Part shown: one piece after another, positions 44,541-53,914 of the stretch
Numbering within the stretch: the stretch's first letter is position 1
Layout of the letters: the number at the start of each line of letters is the position of its first letter
Origin: Paenibacillus sp. MAEPY2
Lineage (GTDB): Bacteria > Bacillota > Bacilli > Paenibacillales > Paenibacillaceae
Direction of reading: 5' to 3'
DNA length: 64,000 bases
Assembly (NCBI RefSeq): GCF_000499205.1
Contig: NZ_AWUK01000031.1
Location: 40,532 to 104,531, forward strand
The notes under the pieces: model-generated
What the model saw: only the letters and a program-made list of their open reading frames with translations
Database searches by the model: none
What the model was told of the DNA's origin: nothing
Translations under genes and position numbers: made by a program

Positions 44541-44592
44541 AACGAGCAACCCCCGCAAACCGAGTTCACGGTCTGCGGGGGTTGCTCGTTTA
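44541..44592. terminator. bidirectional terminator aspA / rpoN
   Basis: Perfect 17-bp stem AACGAGCAACCCCCGCA with its complement and an inner AACCG/CGGT hairpin, between convergent genes. Confidence 0.92.
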
Positions 44593-44622
44593 TACGTTAT
44601 GTTGTGTAAATGAACCACAGGG

Positions 44623-45930
44623 TCATTTACCCCAACGTTTACGTTCAAGTGAAGGCAAAATCTGAAGCTCTTCCCTGTATTTCGCAACGGTTCTACGGGA
44701 GATAACGATACCTTCCTTCGCGAGTAATGCCGTGAGTTGACTGTCCGAGTATGGGCGTTCCGCACGTTCAGAACGAATCAGCTCTTTCAGTCTGAGCTTC
44801 ACCGCCGGCACAGAGGCCATCTCTCCGTTCGTTGTTTCAAGACCTGAGGCAAAAAAAGCCTTGAGTTCAAATACACCATGCGGAGTCTGAACATATTTGC
44901 CAGTGACCGTACGGCTCACCGTCGACTCATGCATGCCGATGGCCTCGGCAATAACCGCCAGATTGAGCGGCTTCAAACCGGCAGGTCCTTCACGCAGAAA
45001 AGCTTCCTGTTCAGTCATGGTCGCAGCCAGGACACGCATCAGCGTTCGTCGGCGCATGCGTACGCTGCGAATAATTGCTCTTGCCTCAGCTGCCCGACCT
45101 GACCAGACCTCGTCAGCATCAATTTCCCTGATCCAGCGGCAACAAGCTTCGTTCAGGGATACCCGCGGCACACCCGCCGAGTTTAAACGTAGTGAAACTT
45201 CATTGTTCCTTATTTGCACAACAGCATCGGGTATGATGTAATGCGGACGTTCCGTACACCCCATGGATCGGCACGGTTTCGGGTCCAAACGGGAAATATA
45301 ATCATAGGCTGCCTGAGCCTGCTGTGAAGTAAGCCCCAGCCTTGTTCCCGCCCTGCCCGGATGGAAACGAACCAGTTCCTCCAGACCTTCATTCACCATA
45401 TGCTCCGCATGCTCGTTACCCAAAGGATCACGCCTAATCTGAAGCAACAAGCATTCACGCAGATTGCGTGCGCCCACACCTGCAGGGTCTAACGACTGAA
45501 GGATATCCAGAGCTGCTTCAGCCTCCGGCATGGATACCTCCCTTGCCGACATAACCTCAGTCAAATCCATCGTCAGATAGCCATCCTCATTGACACAGCC
45601 AGCCAAAAATATAGCTGTTTTCTCCAAAGAAGGCGGAAGACTCTGCAACCGAAGCTGGGATATTAATAGATGTTCCAGGGTAGGTTCGGCCCCTTTTACC
45701 TGTAACAGCGGATCATGAGAAGAGAAACTCCCCACATGTAATCGTCGGGAAAGACGGGTGCGCAGGGCAGAGGGCTCTTCTAGCTCAAGCACCGGGTTTT
45801 CTTCTGCTGCCTCCTGCAAATAACGAGCCAATTCCTGACCCGACAAGGTCAGCAGATGAATGGATTGCTTCATCTCCGGCGTAATGGATAATCGAATACG
45901 CGCCTCCTGCACCAACTGAAATCCTAACAT
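44623..45930 (-). CDS. rpoN: RNA polymerase sigma-54 factor
   Basis: 435 residues, the size of Bacillus SigL. N-terminal activator-interacting region (LVQEARIRLSITPEMKQSIHLLTLS), core-binding region, helix-turn-helix (IAEAIGMHESTVSRTVTGKY) that reads the -12 element, and near the C-terminus the RpoN box SRRTVAKYRE that reads the -24 element (usual ARRTVAKYR, first residue changed). Ribosome site AAGGGGGG. It directs transcription only with an enhancer-binding ATPase; the gene at 49220 encodes one, and three matching promoters lie nearby. Confidence 0.96.
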   Translation of the reverse strand: MLGFQLVQEARIRLSITPEMKQSIHLLTLSGQELARYLQEAAEENPVLELEEPSALRTRLSRRLHVGSFSSHDPLLQVKGAEPTLEHLLISQLRLQSLPPSLEKTAIFLAGCVNEDGYLTMDLTEVMSAREVSMPEAEAALDILQSLDPAGVGARNLRECLLLQIRRDPLGNEHAEHMVNEGLEELVRFHPGRAGTRLGLTSQQAQAAYDYISRLDPKPCRSMGCTERPHYIIPDAVVQIRNNEVSLRLNSAGVPRVSLNEACCRWIREIDADEVWSGRAAEARAIIRSVRMRRRTLMRVLAATMTEQEAFLREGPAGLKPLNLAVIAEAIGMHESTVSRTVTGKYVQTPHGVFELKAFFASGLETTNGEMASVPAVKLRLKELIRSERAERPYSDSQLTALLAKEGIVISRRTVAKYREELQILPSLERKRWGK

Positions 45931-46052
45931 CCGTCTCCCCCCTTAAGTGCTGCTCAAGCAACTCCAGTAAACTGACGAACAAAGACTATTTTTAGGAAAT
46001 GATAGCATAAAAACCAAGCGATTGTCAGCGGGCCCAAACCCTATTTTTCAAC

Positions 46053-47600
46053 TTAATATTTCTCCGATACCAATTTCGCTTGGGTGAACAGCAGCAAGTA
46101 GTCTCTACCACCTGCCTTGGAATCGGTCCCCGACATGTTAAATCCGCCAAATGGATGTGTACCCACCAGTGCACCTGTGCATTTACGGTTAAAGTACAGG
46201 TTACCCGCAAAAAATTCCCGTCTGGCTTGTTCTAGATGTTCTCGATTGCGCGAGATTACCGCACCCGTCAGGCCATAATCGGTATTATTGGCAATATCCA
46301 GTGCATCCTCGAAGGATTCTGCCTTGATAAAAGCCAGCACCGGTCCAAAAATCTCTTCCTGCGAAATCCGTGCCTGTGGATCCACATCGGCAATAATAGT
46401 GGGTACAATGAAGTATCCTTCTTCGTTCCCTGTACCCCCACCGAGTACAAGGCGACCTTCACTCTTGCCGATTTCAATATATTCCGTGATCTTGGCGTAC
46501 GCCTTGTCATCGATAACCGGTCCTACCTGGCTGCCAACTTCAAGCGGACTGCCCATGCTCAGCTGCTTGGTTCGTTCAATCACTTTTTGCAATACCTCGT
46601 CATATACATCTTTATGAATAATGGCACGGGAACACGCGGAACACTTCTGTCCGGAGAAACCAAACGCCGAAGCCGTAATCGATTCCGCAGCCAGTTCCAG
46701 ATCACTGTCGCTATCCACAACGATCGAATCCTTGCCGCCCATTTCAGCAATAACCCGTTTAATCCATTTCTGTCCTGGTGCGGAGCGTGCTGCACGTTCA
46801 TTAATTCGCAGACCAACATCTCTGGAGCCGGTGAAGCTAATAAAACGCGTGAGCGCATGGTCCACCAGATAATCGCCAACCTCATTGCCTGGTCCTGGCA
46901 AATAGTTTACTACGCCATCCGGCACACCCACTTCTGCAAGCAGCTCCATGAATTTGGCGGCAATCACCGGAGTTGTGCTGGCTGGTTTTAATACAACCGT
47001 GTTGCCGGATACTAATGCTGCCGAGGTCATGCCCGCCATAATCGCGAGTGGGAAGTTCCATGGTGGAATGACAACCCCCACACCAAGCGGAATATAACTC
47101 AATTCATTATCTTCGCCTGCAATTCGTGTGAGCGGTTGCGGCTCACTCAGACGCTGCATCTCACGGGCATAAAACTCCATAAAATCAATCGCTTCGGCTG
47201 TGTCTGCATCCGCCTCCGGCCATGTTTTGCCTGCTTCATATACCATCCAGGCGGAAAATTCATGCTTGCGCCGCCGCATGAGCGCCGCTGCTTTGTACAA
47301 ATAACGGGCACGTTCATTCGGGTCCGTATGCTTCCAGGTGTGGAATGTTTCTGCAGCGGTCTGGATTGCCTGCTCGGCAAGTCCCTGATCCGCCTGATAG
47401 ATCGTTCCGACGACCTGATTTTTGGACGCAGGGTTTACGGAGGATAACGTACGGGCGCTCGTTATTTTTAGTCCGCCGATAATAATAGCGTATTCCTGGC
47501 CTAGTTCAGCCTCCACCTTGCGAAGCGCGTTCTCAAAAGCTTCCCGGTTGGCCGGGACTGCAAAGGATGTGAATGGTTCGTTAACAAAAGGGATATTCAT
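46053..47600 (-). CDS. rocA: L-glutamate gamma-semialdehyde (P5C) dehydrogenase
   Basis: 515 residues, identical in length to Bacillus RocA. Aldehyde-dehydrogenase fold with NAD-binding IPPWNFPLAIMAGM, catalytic Cys in GFSGQKCSACSRA and Glu in VIAEMGGKDSIVVD, and the C-terminal FNRKCTGALVGTHPFGG typical of P5C dehydrogenases. It oxidises the semialdehyde from proline (or arginine) to glutamate. Start at 47600 (MNIPFVNEPFT) follows AAGGAGGAA. Expressed from a sigma-54 promoter divergent from the proline dehydrogenase gene. Confidence 0.94.
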   Translation of the reverse strand: MNIPFVNEPFTSFAVPANREAFENALRKVEAELGQEYAIIIGGLKITSARTLSSVNPASKNQVVGTIYQADQGLAEQAIQTAAETFHTWKHTDPNERARYLYKAAALMRRRKHEFSAWMVYEAGKTWPEADADTAEAIDFMEFYAREMQRLSEPQPLTRIAGEDNELSYIPLGVGVVIPPWNFPLAIMAGMTSAALVSGNTVVLKPASTTPVIAAKFMELLAEVGVPDGVVNYLPGPGNEVGDYLVDHALTRFISFTGSRDVGLRINERAARSAPGQKWIKRVIAEMGGKDSIVVDSDSDLELAAESITASAFGFSGQKCSACSRAIIHKDVYDEVLQKVIERTKQLSMGSPLEVGSQVGPVIDDKAYAKITEYIEIGKSEGRLVLGGGTGNEEGYFIVPTIIADVDPQARISQEEIFGPVLAFIKAESFEDALDIANNTDYGLTGAVISRNREHLEQARREFFAGNLYFNRKCTGALVGTHPFGGFNMSGTDSKAGGRDYLLLFTQAKLVSEKY

Positions 47601-47684
47601 GAATGATTCCTCCTTCAGATGTGGGGGTTCGCTGGCTGTTTGCCTGAGTTGTGCCATGCATTTTACTCATCACCCAATATATGT

Positions 47685-47701
47685 AGCAAGATCCGTGCCA
47701 A
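47685..47701 (-). promoter_or_regulatory. sigma-54 promoter of rocA
   Basis: On the minus strand TTGGCACGGATCTTGCT matches YTGGCAYGN4TTGCW at every position, 85 bases before the rocA start. Confidence 0.85.
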
Positions 47702-47717
47702 CTCCGGTTGAAGAATG

Positions 47718-47739
47718 AATATTTTTTGCGGAAAATATT
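47718..47739. promoter_or_regulatory. candidate upstream activator site between rocA and proline dehydrogenase gene
   Basis: AATATTTT-TTGCGG-AAAATATT: perfect 8-base inverted arms with a 6-base centre, placed between two divergent sigma-54 promoters. The natural binder would be the RocR-type activator encoded at 49220; this is inferred from position. Confidence 0.5.
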
Positions 47740-47779
47740 TTTTCAAAGTACCGCCCGTTTTTTTCTGTGCAGATCAACC

Positions 47780-47796
47780 TTGGCATGATTATTGCT
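47780..47796 (+). promoter_or_regulatory. sigma-54 promoter of proline dehydrogenase gene
   Basis: TTGGCATGATTATTGCT matches YTGGCAYGN4TTGCW at every position, 46 bases before the start codon. Confidence 0.88.
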
Positions 47797-47842
47797 TGAT
47801 AACTTTGTTATAAAGAAGCATGATCCATAAGGAGGAAACCCG

Positions 47843-48766
47843 ATGAGTATCGGAACGGAAATGTACCGTAAAACGCTGCTAACCGTCGCAGGTAATAAAG
47901 CTGTGGAGAATCTCTCCATCAAATACGGCAAAAAGCTGGCTGGCAAATTTATCGCAGGCAATACACTGGAAGAGGCTCTCGAAGAGATTCGGGTACTCAA
48001 CAACAAGGGCATTATGGCTACACTGGATCATCTGGGTGAGGGAATTACTCATTTAAAAGAAGCCGCGTTGTACCGGGATGAGTATGTACGTCTGGTGGAA
48101 GGCATTGCCCGGCAGGGTGCAGACTCCAATGTCTCCCTAAAACCAACTCAAATGGGACTCGCGCTGGACCCTGAAGAGGGATATCGAAATATACGTGCGG
48201 TTGCCACTCAAGCGAAGCTCCATAATCTGTTTGTGCGGATTGATATGGAGGACAGCCCGTTCACCCAAGCGACTTTGGATATTGTGCGCCGTTTACATTC
48301 GGAAGGACTGGATAATACAGGTACTGTGCTGCAAGCCTACTTGCATCGTACCGTAGAAGATACACGTGATATGATTCGGGAAGGAATCCGGCTGCGTCTG
48401 GTCAAAGGTGCTTACAAGGAACCTGCATCCGTAGCTTATCAGAACACTTCCGAAGTGATTGATCAATTCAAAACGATGATTCGCAATCATCTTGATCAAG
48501 GCGTATACACTGCGGTTGCTTCACATGATGACCACATTATCACCTGGACCAAGCAATACGCGAAGGATCGGGGAATTTCCCCGGATGCGTTTGAGTTTCA
48601 AATGTTGTACGGTTTGCGCATGAGCGAACAGGAACGCCTGGCGAGGGAAGGATATCGTATTCGTTGTTATGTTCCCTACGGAACCATGTGGTACCCATAC
48701 TACACCCGTCGTCTGGCCGAGAAACCAGCAAATCTCTGGATGGTGCTGAAAAACATGTTCAGATAA
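47843..48766 (+). CDS. proline dehydrogenase (PutB/FadM type)
   Basis: 307 residues, the length of monofunctional Gram-positive enzymes. FAD-barrel motifs: VSLKPTQMGLALD, FVRIDMEDSPFTQ, RLRLVKGAYKEP and, near the end, EFQMLYGLRMSEQERLAREGYRIRCYVPYG with the substrate-binding Arg pair of YYTRRLAEKP. It oxidises proline to P5C, passing electrons to the membrane quinone pool; RocA finishes the route to glutamate. Ribosome site TAAGGAGGAA. Confidence 0.95.
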   Translation: MSIGTEMYRKTLLTVAGNKAVENLSIKYGKKLAGKFIAGNTLEEALEEIRVLNNKGIMATLDHLGEGITHLKEAALYRDEYVRLVEGIARQGADSNVSLKPTQMGLALDPEEGYRNIRAVATQAKLHNLFVRIDMEDSPFTQATLDIVRRLHSEGLDNTGTVLQAYLHRTVEDTRDMIREGIRLRLVKGAYKEPASVAYQNTSEVIDQFKTMIRNHLDQGVYTAVASHDDHIITWTKQYAKDRGISPDAFEFQMLYGLRMSEQERLAREGYRIRCYVPYGTMWYPYYTRRLAEKPANLWMVLKNMFR

Positions 48767-49219
48767 TTTTCCAGCTGGGTCAACATATATAAAATACAAC
48801 GATAAGAACAAAAACCATGCTGCCACCTTCTTTGAGGGCACATGGTTTTTTATAGTTGCAAAGCATCCCGGAGCATCCCACTTTTTCTTTTCCTCGGCTC
48901 AACTCTTAATGTCTAAAAAATGAACATCCCCAATTTAAAATGTCTAGTTTTCTGTACACCCCTTTTGGTGTTCACAAGTGAACTTCACTCATTCGGAACC
49001 TAATTGCCCGGAACTGCCACATAGAACATTCTGGCTCTGCCCGGTATTATGGAGTGAAATAAAAGAGTACAGTCTCATTATAAATGTCAGTTTTAATGAC
49101 TCGCATCTAACCTAAATTCCTGATTCGTCAATACGAATTAACAATTATTCCTAGACTATAGAAATGAAAGCGTATTATAAAATTGAATAATCCATCCTCC
49201 TCTCTTCCACCCCGATAAC
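48767..49219. other. intergenic region upstream of sigma-54 activator
   Basis: After the proline dehydrogenase terminator (48811-48852) comes an AT-rich stretch with a perfect palindrome GTTCACAAGTGAAC (48970-48983) and a partial cre-like TGAAAGCGTATTAT (49165-49178). No gene seen. Confidence 0.5.
48811..48852 (+). terminator. terminator of proline dehydrogenase gene
   Basis: AAAACCATG-TGCC pairs with GGCA-CATGGTTTT, then a run of Ts. Confidence 0.88.
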
Positions 49220-51073
49220 ATGTATGCTTCATGTCAAAAAATATATACACACTTCATTTGGAAAGCTATAATATGGATAACCATCATTATTCCAATCATT
49301 TCATTTGCAGACCACTTGTATGTGGCTCATGTAACAGGTTTGGTTTCCGAAAGTTATGCTCTAGCTGAGGTGATTCCGATAAAACATTTACTTCCAGATT
49401 TGATGTCCTTATTACGTACAGATATGAGTATCCTGGATTCGGGACTCTGCATGACCGTCATCCCTTCAACAACAGAGCTGGTAGACGCCATCCCGCTATT
49501 TAATACCAGCCCTTATCTGTTAATTCAGGATGATGGACCCTCGTTGGGCTATATCGCTGTATCCGATGTTCTGCAAGAAATGATGCATGCTCATCGACTT
49601 ATGGAAGCTTATTTCGAGACAACACTGGAGACGGCAGGCTCAGCTCTGACATTGATTAACGAAGATGCAAAGGTGACCTACTGGACATCGGGTGCGGAGC
49701 ATGTTTTTTCAATTAACAAAAAAGATATCATTGGGAAACCGGCAGCGGATTTCTTTCCCCCTGATCGCCTCCAATCGCTCAAAACGTTATATACTGGGGA
49801 AACCGTGTACCGAAAGCAGCACCAGCCAAGACCTGATCTGTTCGCCCTGATTAATGCACGTCCGGTGCAGCTCGATGGACGCATTGTAGGTGCAGTTGCC
49901 GCCGAAGTGGATATAACAACCGAAATTCGTCTTCATCAAGAGTTATTACATATGACATCCAAAGTTCAGCATCTGGAGAAAGCCGTTGCCCGTCTACGCC
50001 CGGATTCCGATCCGTTCGCCAGAATCAAAGGCAGTAGTCCAGTGATTAACCAGTGTCTGGAAACTATTCGCAAAATCAGTACCACCTCAGCTACCGTGCT
50101 CATTCTCGGAGAGAGCGGAACGGGGAAAGAACTATTTGCCAAAGCCATCCATGACCTGCGTGAACCACAGACAGCGCCATTTATCGCCATTAACTGTGGA
50201 GCTATTCCTGGTTCATTATTTGAGAGTGAGTTATTTGGCTACGAGAGGGGGGCATTTTCAGGGGCTGATCCCAAAGGAAAAAAGGGGAAAATCGAACTCG
50301 CCGAAGGCGGCACGCTCTTTTTGGATGAAATAGGCGAAATGCCGTTGGAACTTCAAGTGAAGTTACTGCGTGTATTGCAGGAGAAAAGTTACTTCCCTGT
50401 TGGAGGTACACGCATGAAACAGGCAAATTGCCGCATTATCGCCGCAACCAATCAGAATCTGCTGGGCATGATTGCCCGCAATCAGTTCCGGGAGGATCTC
50501 TACTATCGATTGAATGTCATTAATCTCGTCATCCCTCCCCTGCGTATGCGTAAGGAAGACATTTACGAGCTGACACAGACCTTCCTGCAAGAGTTCTCCT
50601 TACTCTATAATCGTCATATTGAACTCGTTCCTCCCGAGGTGTTCAAGCTGCTATTTCACTATAACTGGCCAGGCAACGTACGAGAATTAAGAAATGTGAT
50701 TGAGCGAATCACCATTCTCACCACGGATGGCGAGGTTAAGCCTGAATATCTCCCTGACACCTTCATTTCACCCATGGAGCAGGAACCATCCATATTGCAG
50801 GAGACGGTGCAGCTGCATTCACAGCCTGAGCTGAAATCGAGCTTGTCTCCTATCTCCAGGAGCACGGACACATTTGCCGCATCCGATAAAAGCGTAATAG
50901 ACGAATCTACGGATTCTTCCAACCTATCCTATCAACAGAGGTTGGACATCTACGAGTCGGAGCTCCTGCTGCAATATCTGAAAGCCGCCCGAGGCAACAA
51001 AAGAACGCTTGCCCGGCAGCTTGGCATCTCCAGAGCCACGCTCTATAACCGCATGAAGAGGCTCGGTCTATGA
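49220..51073 (+). CDS. sigma-54-dependent enhancer-binding activator (RocR-like)
   Basis: Up to 617 residues. A CBS-like segment (about 65-125), a PAS domain (about 130-235) and the AAA+ domain (about 265-500) with Walker A GESGTGKE (297-304), the sigma-54 contact loop as GAFSGA (344-349, usual GAFTGA) and Walker B GTLFLDEIGE; a Fis-type helix-turn-helix ends the protein (TLARQLGISRATLYNRMKRL). It opens sigma-54 promoters using ATP, and the likely targets are rocA, the proline dehydrogenase gene and perhaps aspA. The start is uncertain: the first 29 residues look non-coding, there is no ribosome site at 49220, and family resemblance seems to begin near residue 30. Confidence 0.88.
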   Translation: MYASCQKIYTHFIWKAIIWITIIIPIISFADHLYVAHVTGLVSESYALAEVIPIKHLLPDLMSLLRTDMSILDSGLCMTVIPSTTELVDAIPLFNTSPYLLIQDDGPSLGYIAVSDVLQEMMHAHRLMEAYFETTLETAGSALTLINEDAKVTYWTSGAEHVFSINKKDIIGKPAADFFPPDRLQSLKTLYTGETVYRKQHQPRPDLFALINARPVQLDGRIVGAVAAEVDITTEIRLHQELLHMTSKVQHLEKAVARLRPDSDPFARIKGSSPVINQCLETIRKISTTSATVLILGESGTGKELFAKAIHDLREPQTAPFIAINCGAIPGSLFESELFGYERGAFSGADPKGKKGKIELAEGGTLFLDEIGEMPLELQVKLLRVLQEKSYFPVGGTRMKQANCRIIAATNQNLLGMIARNQFREDLYYRLNVINLVIPPLRMRKEDIYELTQTFLQEFSLLYNRHIELVPPEVFKLLFHYNWPGNVRELRNVIERITILTTDGEVKPEYLPDTFISPMEQEPSILQETVQLHSQPELKSSLSPISRSTDTFAASDKSVIDESTDSSNLSYQQRLDIYESELLLQYLKAARGNKRTLARQLGISRATLYNRMKRLGL

Positions 51074-51150
51074 CCAGCCTCTTCTTTCTTGTCGTTATAA
51101 TGCATGATCCAGCGTATTGTTAAGCCTCGATGAGAGATTCTTTCTATTCC

Positions 51151-53220
51151 CTATAGCACTCTCGCCAGTCGTATCAAAGCGGCTCGCAGATGCCGATAGA
51201 ATGTGGCCCGACTCATCGAGCATACCTCTGCTGCGGCAGTTGGATTGCCATCATGTGTCCAATAGGCCGCGTATAACAGCATCTGATCTTGCTGGGAGAT
51301 GCCATGAATTCGGCCCTCCAGCAAATCCAGAATATGCTTCTGTAGATGAATTCCATCCGTCATACCCTTCACTCGCGCTGCGTACTCATGCAATTCTCCG
51401 GGAGAATGCAGATGAGTCAGCATTTTGCGCACATCCTGTTCGGACCAGGGTATCCGACTCTCGCCAGATGTCCTCTGTTGTAACCGGCTGCTCTTCATAT
51501 CCAGACCCAGAAGGGACATCACCCAGTCACCGAATTGTCCACTGCGCAAATCCAGATCCAGCACACTTGCCTGATCTGCATACAGGTCACATAAACGTGT
51601 ACGTGCTTTTCTACTCCGAAAACCAATACTCTGCAAAAACAGCTTCAGATGCGGATTAGTCGCGACCAGTATGACTCTAGCCCCTTCTCCAAGCAGTGAC
51701 AACCGATCCAGCGACATATAACCCACCAGTTCCTCACGTTTGTAGCCCGGTATATCGTCCCTTGCCGCAGCGAGCACCGCAAAGTGAGTATCCGTCTGAT
51801 TCGGATCGCAATCCAGCTCTTCCGGTGTGAAACATTCCTGCATTTCGGCCGGAAAATAGTTCGACAGTATCCCGCTGCTCTCCCGGTGCACGAGCACCGT
51901 AATGAACATCGCGATCGGCTCGCCATCCTGGTCACGCATCAATACAATCCCCTCAGGATAACGGTGTGCAAGCTCATCCAAAAAAGCAGGATAAGATGGC
52001 GCCTGCCAGGGCTCTACACTATACTCACACCACTGTCGGAGCAATTTGTGCAACGCAGGCAAGTCCTCCGCTCGCATCACTTCCATTGGAGAGAACAGTG
52101 AATCAGCCGAGACATCAGCGTACTTTCGGTGCTGGAGCATGGATTCCTGACACAAAAGGAGCATTTTTCGGGTGATCTGGCGTCTCTCATGTGGACCCGC
52201 CTGTTCATGGAGCGGCTTGAGCAGCTCCGCAATTCGTACACGAATGGCTTGCAGACGCTGTGGTTCACGTTGACGAAAATCCCGAAGCAGATGTACTCTG
52301 GCCATATCATGCAGCGCCAGACCATTAGGACCGGAACGAATGAACGACATACGCCTCAGGACGTTGTATTCTTCAAGCGTTACCTCTGTTTGCAGCACGG
52401 ATGCCAGCAATTCCTGGTTCGCTGTTTCCAGCAGAGTTAATACCTCAACCATCGGATGCAGGCGGGGAAGCGTCAATTCAAGCAGCAATCTGGCGCTAAT
52501 CATTTGTGACAATTCAGTCCAATCGGAAAGGGGAAAATTCCTGCGCTGATCTGCTGCCTCCACGGCAAGTGCCAATCCAAGCGGATGCCCATCCGTCATA
52601 CGTGCAATCGTACCAGCCATGCTCTTGTTTAATGACCCTGCACCTGCAATATATTCAGACACTTCTTCACACGTAAAATGCTTAAGAGGCATCTGCACGA
52701 GGCGCTGCTGCAACCTTGGATGAGTCCTCCACGCTGAAGCAGGCTCCGGTCGTGAGGCCAGAATGATGAGTACGCCGTATAACGGGAGCTTGGATACGAA
52801 AACTTCCATAAACCAGCTCTCCAGTAAAGCCAGCTCTTCATAATTATCCACAGCAAGGACCAGTCGCCTCTGTACTGAAGTTTCATTCAGAAGGCTTAAT
52901 GGCCGAGGGTTACCGTCACTACCCATGGTCTCCAGCTCCAGTGTAGAGGACAAATATTCCAAAAAGACCGACGGTGTCGAGCCACAGGATCTGCCATCCA
53001 TCCATATGGCGGTCGCTCCCTGGTTGCGAGCAACGGATAACATCTCGGACAGTAAAGAGGATTTACCAATCCCCCCCATGCCCGTAACTGAAAAAAAGGT
53101 TAAAGGTGCTTCCGGATTGCTGAACCATCGGTCCAACATCATCAGTTCCTTGGCTCGACCTACGAAACGTTTTCCATGACCATAATATCTGTCGTTATGA
53201 ACCTCACTACTGTTTCCCAT
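51151..53220 (-). CDS. STAND-type ATPase regulator with GNAT-like middle and C-terminal HTH
   Basis: 689 residues. An N-terminal STAND P-loop ATPase (about 15-330): FVGRAKELMMLDRWF, Walker A TGMGGIGKSS, Walker B LVLAVDNYEEL, and a winged-helix part. The middle (about 400-560) contains GEPIAMFITVLVHRESSGIL and LVATNPHLKLFLQSIGFRSR, reminiscent of an acetyltransferase (GNAT) fold. The C-terminus (PTAAAEVCSMSRATFYRHLRA) is helix-turn-helix. Probably a signal-integrating transcription factor. Start after CGGAGGA. Target unknown. Confidence 0.75.
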   Translation of the reverse strand: MGNSSEVHNDRYYGHGKRFVGRAKELMMLDRWFSNPEAPLTFFSVTGMGGIGKSSLLSEMLSVARNQGATAIWMDGRSCGSTPSVFLEYLSSTLELETMGSDGNPRPLSLLNETSVQRRLVLAVDNYEELALLESWFMEVFVSKLPLYGVLIILASRPEPASAWRTHPRLQQRLVQMPLKHFTCEEVSEYIAGAGSLNKSMAGTIARMTDGHPLGLALAVEAADQRRNFPLSDWTELSQMISARLLLELTLPRLHPMVEVLTLLETANQELLASVLQTEVTLEEYNVLRRMSFIRSGPNGLALHDMARVHLLRDFRQREPQRLQAIRVRIAELLKPLHEQAGPHERRQITRKMLLLCQESMLQHRKYADVSADSLFSPMEVMRAEDLPALHKLLRQWCEYSVEPWQAPSYPAFLDELAHRYPEGIVLMRDQDGEPIAMFITVLVHRESSGILSNYFPAEMQECFTPEELDCDPNQTDTHFAVLAAARDDIPGYKREELVGYMSLDRLSLLGEGARVILVATNPHLKLFLQSIGFRSRKARTRLCDLYADQASVLDLDLRSGQFGDWVMSLLGLDMKSSRLQQRTSGESRIPWSEQDVRKMLTHLHSPGELHEYAARVKGMTDGIHLQKHILDLLEGRIHGISQQDQMLLYAAYWTHDGNPTAAAEVCSMSRATFYRHLRAALIRLARVL

Positions 53221-53575
53221 CAGTGTCCTCCGTACTAGATACTGGTACTTTCGATAACCTTAATTTTCTCCCAAAGTTGAGACTATATTGAGACGCACAG
53301 TTACATATGAAGTGATAAAATTTAGTTAAAAGCCAAATTATAGAAAAAACACACAAAACAGCGGTAACAAACATTTAACCGGTTTACATAGACCATTCCC
53401 ACACCGCTGGATCATCATAATCGATTATTCCGCCGATCGGGCAAACCAATCCATTGGGCATTTTGCGTGATGCAAATTGCTGAAGTCCATGAGCACCAAT
53501 CCATATCCAACTTCATGCTCCATGCTTCCCTTTCATAACTAATACAGCCCGATATTTAAGGAAAGGCGGATTTGT
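53221..53575. other. 355-base intergenic region
   Basis: AT-rich. The only notable element is an inverted repeat TTTGC-GTGAT-GCAAA at 53462-53476. It carries promoters for the STAND regulator (minus) and possibly the small plus-strand gene. Confidence 0.4.
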
Positions 53576-53860
53576 GTGAGAAAAAATCTCGACATCTGTA
53601 ATTTGAGCGGACAATTAGGAATCACTCGTGAACAACTTGATGAATGGTTGTGTCAAAGCGGTGTTTCATTCAAAAAGCTGGATACGGGAACTCTTCCGGA
53701 GCGAAGTTCCTCGCCATATCGCTTGGCCTCTCCTACCTCGTTATCCCTTGCACCTTCCTCCGGCCACCCCAGACTGTTTCGCGGCCGCCGTCCTGCTTCT
53801 AACACTCCCGTATTACCAAGAGCATTACGACTCTCTCGTCGCATCAGTAAAAATTGCTAG
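53576..53860 (+). pseudogene. possible small frameshifted gene
   Basis: GTG at 53576 follows AAGGAAAGGCGG, a credible ribosome site. The first 42 codons (MRKNLDICNLSGQLGITREQ and on) look like a real soluble helix-turn-helix-like start, but after codon 43 the frame becomes Arg/Ser/Pro-rich while the next frame reads like protein (HIAWPLLPRY, FAAAVLLLTLPYYQEHYDSL). One base change in length near 53700 would join them. No family recognised, so this may be a decayed gene or chance. Confidence 0.35.
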
Positions 53861-53891
53861 ACTGTGCACATCTTTCAATGATGCACAGTCT
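53859..53891 (-). terminator. terminator of adeR-like gene
   Basis: AGACTGTGCA pairs with TGCACAGTCT; on the minus strand AGCAATTTTTAC follows. Confidence 0.75.
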
Positions 53892-53914
53892 GGGCTTTCT
53901 TCCAGCCTGGTCTA

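Noticed and set aside
49165..49178. cre-like TGAAAGCGTATTAT upstream of the sigma-54 activator
   Set aside because: Only the first half matches; three mismatches in the second half.
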